This document shows, in pieces, positions 8,299 to 15,051 of a stretch of DNA of 64,000 bases. The position numbers were made by a program, and so were the translations under genes. Position 1 is the stretch's first letter, and each line of letters opens with the position of its first letter. The DNA is from Pseudomonadota bacterium (lineage in GTDB: Bacteria; Pseudomonadota; Alphaproteobacteria; Sphingomonadales; Sphingomonadaceae): assembly GCA_023423655.1 (NCBI GenBank), contig JAFAFE010000001.1, forward strand, positions 342,272 through 406,271, read 5' to 3'. Below the pieces are notes generated by a model that did no database searches, was not told where the DNA came from, and saw only the letters and a list, made by a program, of their open reading frames with translations.

Positions 8299-9585
8299 TC
8301 ACCGCGCAACGCCCATATCACCCGACGAGGGGAGTTTGGCGGCTACATCGCCATATTTGCCGAACTCCATGCGCGCGATCGAGCGGTTGTGGACTTCGTC
8401 CGGGCCGTCGGCCAAGCGCAGGGTGCGTATCCCCGCATAGGCTTTGGCGAGGCTGAAATCCTGACTTACGCCCGCACCGCCATGCGCCTGGATGGCGTCA
8501 TCAATGATGCGCAGCGCCATGCGCGGGGCCTGCACTTTGATCATCGCGATTTCGCCCTGCGCGGTCTTGTTGCCGACCTTGTCCATCATATCGGCGGCTT
8601 TCAAACAAAGGAGCCGCGTCATTTCAATGTCGATGCGCGCTTCGGCAACCCGCTGTTCCCACACGCTCTGGTCGGCAAGCCTTTTGCCGAACGCGACGCG
8701 CGACAGGAGCCGCCTGGTCATCGCTTCCAACGCGCTTTCCGCCGCGCCAATCGTGCGCATACAATGGTGGATGCGGCCCGGCCCAAGCCGTCCTTGCGCA
8801 ATTTCAAAGCCGCGCCCTTCGCCGAGCAGCATCGCCTCTTCGGCATTGACGCGCACATCTTTCAGCTCGATTTCCATATGGCCATGCGGCGCGTCATCAT
8901 AACCGAACACGGTGAGCGGCCGTTTGACCGTCAGCCCCTTGGCGTCCATCGGCACGAGGATCATCGATTGCTGCTGGTGCTTCTTCGCTTCAAAGTCGGT
9001 CTTGCCCATGAGGATCGTCACCGCACAGCGCGGATCGCCCGCGCCCGACGACCACCATTTGGTCCCGTTAATCACATAATCATCGCCGTCGCGCTCGATA
9101 CGACATTCGATATTGGTCGCGTCGGACGAGGCCACTTGCGGTTCGGTCATGAGGAAGGCGGAGCGGATCTCGCCATTCATCAGCGGCACCATCCATTTGG
9201 CCTTTTGCGCCGCCGTGCCATAGCGCATGAACACTTCCATATTGCCGGTATCGGGCGCGGAGCAGTTGAACACTTCGCTCGCCCATTCAAGGCGTCCCAT
9301 TTCTTCGGCGCACAGGGCATATTCCAGATTGGTGAGGCCCGGCCCTTCAAACGCTACGCTGTCATCGACATTGGGGCGGCCCGACGATGGCGGCATGAAC
9401 AGGTTCCAGATGCCCGCCGCTTTGGCTTTGGCTTTGGCCTCTTCGATAACCGGCAGCACCTTCCAGCGCCCGCCTTCAAGTTGCTGTTCATGATAGAGCG
9501 CGTCATTAGGGCGCACATGGCTTTCGATAAAATCCCGCACACGGTCGCGCCAATGCGTCTGCCGTTCGGTGAGATCAAAATCCAT
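8299..9585 (-). CDS. ACAD11-like acyl-CoA dehydrogenase
   Basis: This 428-residue flavoenzyme has the acyl-CoA dehydrogenase layout. MTEPQVASSDATNIEC and WWSSGAG in the middle, then GEGRGFEIAQGRLGPGR and HHCMRT, resemble the C-terminal half of human ACAD11 as remembered. LRLADGPDEVH near the C-terminus fits the same subgroup. ACAD11 joins this domain to an APH-like kinase; here the kinase is a separate gene at 5898-6932. The start is the ATG at 9585 with the strong site AAAGGAGG; the frame's earlier start at 9609 is rejected. The gene is first in the minus-strand run and is divergent from another dehydrogenase gene at 9828. Confidence 0.92.
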   Translation of the reverse strand: MDFDLTERQTHWRDRVRDFIESHVRPNDALYHEQQLEGGRWKVLPVIEEAKAKAKAAGIWNLFMPPSSGRPNVDDSVAFEGPGLTNLEYALCAEEMGRLEWASEVFNCSAPDTGNMEVFMRYGTAAQKAKWMVPLMNGEIRSAFLMTEPQVASSDATNIECRIERDGDDYVINGTKWWSSGAGDPRCAVTILMGKTDFEAKKHQQQSMILVPMDAKGLTVKRPLTVFGYDDAPHGHMEIELKDVRVNAEEAMLLGEGRGFEIAQGRLGPGRIHHCMRTIGAAESALEAMTRRLLSRVAFGKRLADQSVWEQRVAEARIDIEMTRLLCLKAADMMDKVGNKTAQGEIAMIKVQAPRMALRIIDDAIQAHGGAGVSQDFSLAKAYAGIRTLRLADGPDEVHNRSIARMEFGKYGDVAAKLPSSGDMGVAR

Positions 9586-9827
9586 CTGTGCCTCCTTTTG
9601 TCGCGTCATGTCCGATGCCGGTTTAGCGGCGGACGGGCAGAATCTTGTGTCTGCTCTTGCCCCCTTAAACCAAGGTTCGACGGGCGGGTCCAGTGTTTTA
9701 GGTTGCGAATCGAAACTTTTCTTGCTTCCTGTCCCCGAATCGAGTCAAAAGCCTTGCCACAAGGTCGCCCCGCAACGGATAGTGGCGGGGACAAGACAGG
9801 AATTATAACGGGAGATGGATAAAGCCG

Positions 9828-10988
9828 ATGAGTGATCTTGAACAATTTCGCGCCGAAACGCGTAGCTGGCTGGAGGCGAACTGCCCGCCCGAAATGCGCG
9901 AGCCGATGCGCGAGGAAGGCGATGCGTGTTGGGGCGGGCGCAACTGGACGTTCCAGAGCGAGGCGCAAAAAGCCTGGCTGGAAGCCTGTGTCGCCAAAGG
10001 CTATACCGTCCCCGATTGGCCCAAAGCTTATGGCGGCGCTGGGCTGTCGCCCGCCGAAGCCAAAATTTTGAAGCAGGAAATGACGCGGATTAATGCGCGT
10101 TCGCCTTTATCCTCCTTCGGCATCTGGATGCTTGGCCCGGCTTTGCTCAAATTCGGCACCGAGGAACAGAAGGTCCATTATCTGGGCCAGATTGCGCGCG
10201 GCGAAATCCGCTGGTGCCAGGGCTATTCGGAGCCGGGCTCTGGATCGGACCTTGTATCCTTGCAAACCTTTGGCGAAGACAAAGGCGATCATTGGGTCGT
10301 CAATGGCCAGAAAATCTGGACCAGCTATGCCGACAAGGCCGACTGGATTTTCTGCCTCGTGCGCACCGACAAGGGCAATAAATATCAGGGCATCAGCTTC
10401 CTGTTGTTCGACATGGAAAGCCCCGGCGTTTCGACCAAGCCGATCAAGCTTATCTCCGGCAATTCGCCTTTCTGCGAAACCTTCTTCGACAATGTGGAAG
10501 TCCCCAAGGACCAGATTGTCGGCGAATTGAACCGCGGTTGGGACGTCGCCAAATATCTGCTCGGCCATGAACGCGAAATGATTTCCGCGACCGGCGGCGG
10601 CGACCGCGCAGGCTCGCTCGGCAAAGCCTATAAAGCGGTGGTTGCCGATGACCCGATGCTGCGCGCGCAAATGGCGAATTTTGACGTAGATGCGCTGGCT
10701 TTTGCCGCGATGATGGAAAAATTTATCGACGAAATCAAAGTCGGCAAAGGCCATCCCGCCCAGCCCAATATGCTGAAATATGCAGGCACCGAACTCAACA
10801 AGCAGCGTCACGAACTGGTGATGGCGGCGGGCGGATCGGACGCGCTGGAATGGGATAGTGAAGCATCGGGCGGCGGCGGCAAACCGCGCGCGTGGCTCCG
10901 CACCAAAGCCAATAGCATCGAAGGCGGCACGAGCGAAGTCATGCTCAACGTCATCGCCAAACGCATCCTCGATTTGCCGGGAGCGTAA
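9828..10988 (+). CDS. Acyl-CoA dehydrogenase family protein
   Basis: The protein has 386 residues. The flavin/substrate segment GYSEPGSGSDL lies near 134-144, a WTSYAD segment follows, and the C-terminus has ANSIEGGTSEVMLNVIAKRIL, all normal for the family. It should introduce a 2,3 double bond into an acyl-CoA using FAD and pass electrons to ETF. The gene starts a plus-strand pair with the dehydrogenase gene at 11118. A GGGAG lies about 14 bp upstream of the start, a weak match. The 242-bp gap to the divergent gene at 9585 should hold both promoters, but I could not identify a specific operator in it. Confidence 0.92.
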   Translation: MSDLEQFRAETRSWLEANCPPEMREPMREEGDACWGGRNWTFQSEAQKAWLEACVAKGYTVPDWPKAYGGAGLSPAEAKILKQEMTRINARSPLSSFGIWMLGPALLKFGTEEQKVHYLGQIARGEIRWCQGYSEPGSGSDLVSLQTFGEDKGDHWVVNGQKIWTSYADKADWIFCLVRTDKGNKYQGISFLLFDMESPGVSTKPIKLISGNSPFCETFFDNVEVPKDQIVGELNRGWDVAKYLLGHEREMISATGGGDRAGSLGKAYKAVVADDPMLRAQMANFDVDALAFAAMMEKFIDEIKVGKGHPAQPNMLKYAGTELNKQRHELVMAAGGSDALEWDSEASGGGGKPRAWLRTKANSIEGGTSEVMLNVIAKRILDLPGA

Positions 10989-11000
10989 CATTCATGTGGG

Positions 11001-11091
11001 CGTCATTCCCGCGAAAGCGGGAATCCATCTCCTGACCGCACCGCAAACCAAACGGTTCGGAGATGGATCCCCGGTCAAGCCGGGGATGACG
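11001..11091. repeat. Family B repeat, complete copy
   Basis: The best-preserved copy. The left hairpin is ATTCCCGCGAAAGCGGGAAT and the right hairpin is CCCCGGTCAAGCCGGGG, with outer ends CGTCAT and ATGACG and inner arms CCATCTCC and GGAGATGG. It sits between two acyl-CoA dehydrogenase genes with the same orientation, so it will be transcribed and could form a stable mRNA hairpin pair. Confidence 0.85.
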
Positions 11092-11117
11092 GTAATAAAA
11101 ATCAACGGGAGCTTTTC

Positions 11118-12257
11118 ATGCCCTTATATCATACCGACGATCAAGCGATGCTGGCCGACACCGCAAAGCCTTTCATGGCCGAAGAAGGCAGTATCGCAAA
11201 GCAATTGCGCCATTGGCGCGACATCAACTGCAAGGATGGTTTCGGCCATGGCTTGTGGAAGCAATTTGCCGAAATAGGTTTTACCGGGATGCTCGCCGAT
11301 GGAGCCGATGGCGGGCTTGGCATGGGCCATGTCGAAGCGGGCATTGTGCTGGAAGAAATCGGCCGCAATCTGACGCCCTCGCCTTTCCTCACCACCGGCG
11401 TGGTCGGCGTGACGGCGCTCAAAGCCGCCGATGCCGACACCAAGGCGCGCTGGCTCCCCGGCATTATTTCGGGCGACACGGTGCTGGGCATTGCGATTGA
11501 TGAAGGCGCCAAGCACCGCCCTGCGCATATCGCGATGGAAGCGGCGCGCGCGGGCAATGGCTTCAAACTTAATGGCAAGAAGCAGTTCGTCGTGCAGGGT
11601 GGCTCGGCCGATATGCTAATCGTCGCCGCGCGAACTGCTGGCGCTGCGGGTGAAACCGATGGCCTTACCCTGTTTGCCGTGCCGACCGATGCGGCGGGGC
11701 TCGCCCGTGACAGTGTGGCGCTGGTCGATGCGAGCAAGGCCGCCCATGTCACCTTCGACAATGTTGAGGTGGATGCCGGTGCGGTCATCGGCGAAGTCGA
11801 CGGCGGCTGGACCACACTCACCAAAATGCTTGCGGCGGGGCGCATCGGCGCGGCGGCGGAAAGCGTCGGCGTCGGGCTTGGCGCGTTCGGCATGACCACC
11901 GATTATCTGAAGCAGCGCAAGCAGTTCGACCGGCTGATCGGGGAATTCCAGGCGTTGCAGCACCGTGCGGCGCATCTTTATTCGGAAATCGAAATTGCGC
12001 GTGCGGCAGTGATGAAAGCCCAGCAACTGCTCGACGAAGGCGATGCCAAGGCCGAATTGTTCGTCTCGGTCGCCAAGGCCAAAGCCGCCAAGGCCGCCAA
12101 CTTGGCTGTGCGTGAAGGCGTGCAGATGCACGGCGGCATCGGCATGACCGACGAATATGATATCGGCCTCTACATGAAACGCGAACGCGCGCTCACCGAA
12201 TTTTTCGGCGATGCGAACTACCACGCCAACCGCGTGGCAGAATTGAGCGGATATTGA
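11118..12257 (+). CDS. Acyl-CoA dehydrogenase family protein lacking the usual TEPxxGSD motif
   Basis: The protein has 379 residues. It has the family's helical N-terminal domain and a C-terminal QMHGGIGMTDEYDI segment. Where a TEPGxGSD flavin-contact motif is expected it has LGIAIDEGAKHRPAH. This pattern is typical of the partner subunit in heteromeric dehydrogenases such as the mycobacterial steroid side-chain enzymes. Pairing with the preceding gene, 129 bp upstream and separated by a repeat, is therefore likely but inferred. The start is the ATG at 11118, preceded by GGGAG. The substrate is unknown. Confidence 0.85.
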   Translation: MPLYHTDDQAMLADTAKPFMAEEGSIAKQLRHWRDINCKDGFGHGLWKQFAEIGFTGMLADGADGGLGMGHVEAGIVLEEIGRNLTPSPFLTTGVVGVTALKAADADTKARWLPGIISGDTVLGIAIDEGAKHRPAHIAMEAARAGNGFKLNGKKQFVVQGGSADMLIVAARTAGAAGETDGLTLFAVPTDAAGLARDSVALVDASKAAHVTFDNVEVDAGAVIGEVDGGWTTLTKMLAAGRIGAAAESVGVGLGAFGMTTDYLKQRKQFDRLIGEFQALQHRAAHLYSEIEIARAAVMKAQQLLDEGDAKAELFVSVAKAKAAKAANLAVREGVQMHGGIGMTDEYDIGLYMKRERALTEFFGDANYHANRVAELSGY

Positions 12258-12266
12258 TTTGCAAAA

Positions 12267-12459
12267 CCCCTCCCCATCAGGGGAGGGGCAGTGAAGCCTT
12301 ATTGCTGCAAGCAATTAGGCGAGTGGGGTGGGGTTTTTCGGCCTAGGCTGTGCCAGACGGACAGACCCCACCCCAACCCAGTTTACCTCCTGCGGGTCGG
12401 GGGGGGCCGGGGGGGGGCCCGCCCCGACCCGCAGGAGATAAACTCCTAAAGGGGAGGGG
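12267..12459. repeat. Long family A repeat containing a 65-nt hairpin with a G-rich loop
   Basis: Family A ends (CCCCTCCCC near 12267 and GGGGAGGGG near 12459) enclose a GCAGTGAAGCCTTAT core shared with the copy at 63332. Nested inside at 12380-12444 are 23-base arms that match at 22 of 23 positions around a 19-base loop almost entirely of G. The hairpin is unusual and is described under findings. The 335-bp gene-free gap from 12258 to 12592 contains this repeat and a partial second copy at 12534-12567. Confidence 0.7.
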
Positions 12460-12533
12460 CTTTACGGCGCTAAATGAGCGTCAGCGAAATTAGGCCGGCG
12501 GGATGGGCCGGTTAGCACCGACATTGCGACCAC

Positions 12534-12567
12534 ACCCACCCCCGACCCCTCCCGCACGCGGGAGGGG
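12534..12567. repeat. Partial family A repeat (one end)
   Basis: An ACCCACCCCCGACC box is followed by CCCCTCCCGC and GCGGGAGGGG. Only one end hairpin is present, so this is half of the usual element. It lies just upstream of the SDR gene and its GGAGGGGAGA could imitate a ribosome-binding site for an ATG at 12572. Confidence 0.7.
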
Positions 12568-12592
12568 AGATATGATCGAAAGGAATGATGCC

Positions 12593-13396
12593 ATGAACCT
12601 CACCGACCTTTTCTCCCTTGAAGGCCGCATTGCGCTTGTTACCGGCGGATCGCGCGGGATTGGCAAGATGATTGTCGAAGGCTTTCTCTCAGCTGGCGCG
12701 GCGCGCGTCTATATCAGCGCGCGCAAAATCCCGCAGGTTGAAGAGGCGGTCGCGGATTTTAACAATCGCTATCCCGGCAAGGTCATCGGCGTGCCCATGG
12801 ATATTTCGACCGTCGAAGGGTGCCGCGCACTCGCCGCCGACATCGCCGCGCGCGAGGGCAAGCTTGACATATTGGTCAATAATGCGGGCGCGGCATGGGG
12901 CGTCCCGTTCGAAGAATTTCCCGAAGAGGGCTGGGACAAGGTGATGGACCTCAACGTCAAATCGCCTTTCTTCCTGACGCAAGCGCTGCATGGCCTCCTC
13001 AAAGCGGGCGGCGCGGACGGGCGTCCGGCCAAGGTCATCAATATCGGGTCGATTGACGGCCAGCGGCTCAATCCGTGGGAAACCTATAGCTATCATGCGT
13101 CGAAGGCTGCGATCCTCTATCTCACCAAGCGTCTCGCCGCGCGGCTGATCACTGACAATATTGTCGTGACCGCCATTGCGCCGGGCGCGTTCCAGTCGGA
13201 GATGAACAAGGCCGCGCGCGACCATGCCGAAGCCGTCGGCGCCCGCATCCCCGCCCGCCGCATCGGCACGGCAGAAGATATGGCCGCAGGGGCCGTCTAT
13301 CTCGCCAGCCGCGCGGGCGATTATGTCGTCGGCGAAACGCTTACCATTGATGGCGGTCTGGTCAGCGCGGATTTGAAGACGAGTATTGATGGGTAG
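12593..13396 (+). CDS. SDR family oxidoreductase (RhlG/3-oxoacyl reductase-like)
   Basis: This 267-residue short-chain dehydrogenase has TGGSRGIGKM near the N-terminus, NNAG, and the catalytic YSYHASK. The INIGSIDGQR stretch with SYHASKAA and an ISARK segment after the second strand resembles RhlG-type NADP-dependent 3-oxoacyl reductases and gluconate 5-dehydrogenases. The start is the ATG at 12593, preceded by AAAGGAA; an in-frame ATG at 12572 has a repeat-derived purine tract and is a less likely alternative. It closes the plus-strand side of the acyl-CoA gene cluster. Substrate unknown. Confidence 0.87.
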   Translation: MNLTDLFSLEGRIALVTGGSRGIGKMIVEGFLSAGAARVYISARKIPQVEEAVADFNNRYPGKVIGVPMDISTVEGCRALAADIAAREGKLDILVNNAGAAWGVPFEEFPEEGWDKVMDLNVKSPFFLTQALHGLLKAGGADGRPAKVINIGSIDGQRLNPWETYSYHASKAAILYLTKRLAARLITDNIVVTAIAPGAFQSEMNKAARDHAEAVGARIPARRIGTAEDMAAGAVYLASRAGDYVVGETLTIDGGLVSADLKTSIDG

Positions 13397-13412
13397 GCCG
13401 AATTTGGCACCC

Positions 13413-13500
13413 TCGTCATTCCCGGCTTGACCGGTAATCCATCTCCTGACGCTTAAAATTACAGGGCAGCAGATGGATTCCCGCTTTCGCGGGAATGACG
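13413..13500. repeat. Family B repeat
   Basis: Starts CGTCATTCCCGGCTTGACCGG and ends GCGGGAATGACG, with facing ATCCATCTCCTG and GCAGATGGAT arms. It is one of two copies in the 323-bp gene-free stretch 13397-13719 between the SDR gene and the lipoprotein gene. Confidence 0.8.
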
Positions 13501-13582
13501 AAATATGTTGGGGCCGCCTTATCGAAAATTGGATAGGCTTTCCCGAAATTCGCTGCACAAAATTCGCTATACAGGGGAGAGT

Positions 13583-13650
13583 CCATCTCCTGACCCTGCC
13601 TGCAAACCGGACGGTCAGGAGATGGATCCCCGGTCAAGCCGGGGATGACG
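13583..13650. repeat. Truncated family B repeat
   Basis: Starts directly at TCCATCTCCTGACC, lacking the left end hairpin, and ends with the intact right hairpin CCCCGGTCAAGCCGGGG and ATGACG. The inner arms CCTGACC and GGTCAGG still pair. It is the second copy in this gap. Confidence 0.8.
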
Positions 13651-13719
13651 AAGGAGAGAGAGGATAGACAGGGTTTCTCTCTTCGCTACACTGGGCATTA
13701 TACCACGGAGAGTCGCGCT

Positions 13720-14205
13720 ATGAACCGCACTATTTTGCTAGCCTTCCCGCTCACCGCTGCGCTTGCGCTCGGTGCGTGCAACAAACAGCCTGCGGGCGAG
13801 GCACCTGCCGCGCGCGAAGGGCAAGGCGCGACCGCTACCACTACCAGCTCGGCCAATGGCGCGGTCCGCGCGAGCGCGTCGGGCATTGATATTGACGGCG
13901 ATGATTTCGACATTGACGGCGTGGACCTCTATCCCGGATCGCATATCCGCGCGATGAATGTCGATGCGGTCAACAAGGCAGGCGCCAAAGTCTCGACGGT
14001 CAAGGCAAGCTTTGAAAGCCCGACCGACGCCAAGACGCTGGCCGACTGGTTCGATGCGGAAATGAAGAAGGAAAAATTCACCTTCACCCGTTCGGGCTAT
14101 ACGCTCAGCGGCACCACCGATGATGGCGATGCGTTTACGCTCACCATTTCCGACCTTGGTGGCGGCAAGGCCAATGGCCATGTGGTGATTACCGACAAGG
14201 ATTGA
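13720..14205 (+). CDS. Small lipoprotein of unknown function
   Basis: The protein has 161 residues. A lipoprotein signal peptide ends in the lipobox LGAC, with the cysteine near residue 20. A short Ala/Gly/Thr-rich linker follows, then an acidic DIDGDDFDIDG stretch that could bind divalent cations, though that is only suggested by composition. The remaining part looks like a compact alpha/beta domain. I do not recognise a family. The start is the ATG at 13720; the frame's earlier start runs into a repeat. The next gene is 165 bp downstream behind a riboswitch, so they are probably separate units. Confidence 0.75.
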   Translation: MNRTILLAFPLTAALALGACNKQPAGEAPAAREGQGATATTTSSANGAVRASASGIDIDGDDFDIDGVDLYPGSHIRAMNVDAVNKAGAKVSTVKASFESPTDAKTLADWFDAEMKKEKFTFTRSGYTLSGTTDDGDAFTLTISDLGGGKANGHVVITDKD

Positions 14206-14293
14206 CACCGCCCCGCGCGCGCCTCGCGAACCGGTGGAAAAGGGGCGTTACAGCAGTTGACCTTGGCGCATCGGCCCCTTATTTGCGCGGGAC

Positions 14294-14365
14294 AAGAGGA
14301 CGACCTCTTCCCCGCCAAGGGACTATTGACCGCCGGGACGGCCCGGCCCTTTTGAAAGGAGGGCC
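14294..14365 (+). ncRNA. Guanidine-II (mini-ykkC) riboswitch
   Basis: Two short hairpins both carry the ACGR tetraloop that defines this class. The first has stem AAGAGG/CCTCTT with loop ACGA (14294-14309); the second has stem GCCGGG/CCCGGC with loop ACGG (14332-14347). The second stem's 3' arm overlaps GGCCCT (14345-14350), which can pair with AGGGCC (14360-14365) over the Shine-Dalgarno sequence AAAGGAGG. So guanidine binding to the ACGR loops should free the ribosome-binding site. The downstream gene is a SugE/Gdx-type exporter, the usual partner of this riboswitch. The switching helix is my inference. Confidence 0.92.
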
Positions 14366-14370
14366 GCTTC

Positions 14371-14694
14371 ATGGCCTGGATTTTACTTGTGGTAGCCGGC
14401 ATTTTTGAAATCATTTGGGCGTCGGCAATGAAACATTCCGAAGGTTTCACCAAATTGGGGCCGAGCGCGATTACCCTCGGCGCGATGATTATCAGCTTCG
14501 GCCTGCTCGCCGCCGCGATGCGCCAGTTGCCGCTGGGCACAGCCTATATGATCTGGACCGGAATCGGCGCGATCGGTGCATTCATTTATGGCGTGGTCGC
14601 GCTGAATGAACCGGCCAATGCGATGCGCATCGGTGCTGCCGCGCTCATCGTTACCGGCATCGCCGTGATGAAGTTCGCAACGCCTGCCACTTAA
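14371..14694 (+). CDS. gdx: SMR family guanidinium exporter, SugE/Gdx type
   Basis: This 107-residue protein has four predicted membrane helices. It shows the SMR hallmarks: an N-terminal MAWILLVVAGIFEIIWA helix with the essential glutamate (E13), a GTAYMIWTGIGAIG helix, and ALNEPA. The K22 and M39-FG arrangement fits the SugE/Gdx subgroup rather than EmrE. Gdx proteins exchange guanidinium for protons in the inner membrane. The upstream guanidine-II riboswitch supports this role directly. The ATG at 14371 has a strong AAAGGAGG site with good spacing. Confidence 0.93.
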   Translation: MAWILLVVAGIFEIIWASAMKHSEGFTKLGPSAITLGAMIISFGLLAAAMRQLPLGTAYMIWTGIGAIGAFIYGVVALNEPANAMRIGAAALIVTGIAVMKFATPAT

Positions 14695-14705
14695 AGGAAC
14701 CCGCA

Positions 14706-14758
14706 AGCAAAGCCGATGTGCCTTAATATCCGCATTGCGGGGGCAATTCGGCTTTGCT
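14706..14758. other. Long-loop inverted repeat after gdx
   Basis: AGCAAAGCCGA (14706-14716) and TCGGCTTTGCT (14748-14758) are exact complements over 11 bp with a 31-nt loop. The repeat begins 11 bases after the gdx stop and ends 12 bases before the zf-CHCC start. It could be a weak terminator for gdx or an mRNA structure; there is no T run, so function is unsure. Confidence 0.45.
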
Positions 14759-14770
14759 AAGGGCGCGTTT

Positions 14771-14968
14771 ATGACCCAGATCCAGCCTCCTGAAACCCTT
14801 CGTGTGACCAAAGCCCGCGTGTCCTGCGACGGCGCGACCGATATTCCGGGCGGAGACACGCTCGGCCATCCGCGCGTGTGGCTGGAAATTGACGAAAAAG
14901 GCTATGTCGAATGTGGCTATTGCGACCGCCGCTTCGTGCTGCAAGGCGGCCCCGCCGATCTGGGCTGA
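14771..14968 (+). CDS. zf-CHCC domain protein (NDUFS6-like zinc-finger)
   Basis: The 65-residue protein has a C-terminal HPRVWLEIDEKGYVECGYCDRRFVL segment in which a histidine and the CGYC cysteines form the zf-CHCC zinc site (PF10276). An upstream cysteine in ARVSCDG completes the CHCC set. In mitochondria this domain is found in complex I subunit NDUFS6; bacterial copies are small stand-alone proteins widespread in alphaproteobacteria and their role is unclear. The start is the ATG at 14771 (MTQIQPP); a 12-residue upstream extension in frame is rejected because it lies within the inverted repeat. Confidence 0.9.
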   Translation: MTQIQPPETLRVTKARVSCDGATDIPGGDTLGHPRVWLEIDEKGYVECGYCDRRFVLQGGPADLG

Positions 14969-15051
14969 GGTTAATCCTCCCTGTCTGTTAAGGGCGGAAA
15001 GCCGCTAACTAACTCTAGCCACATCTTGCGCGCCTACCTATATCGGCTTTT

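Noticed and set aside
8212..9822. A plus-strand open frame of 536 codons opposite the ACAD11-like gene
   Set aside because: Antisense shadow; it also runs through repeat B and has the His/Arg-rich composition of such shadows.
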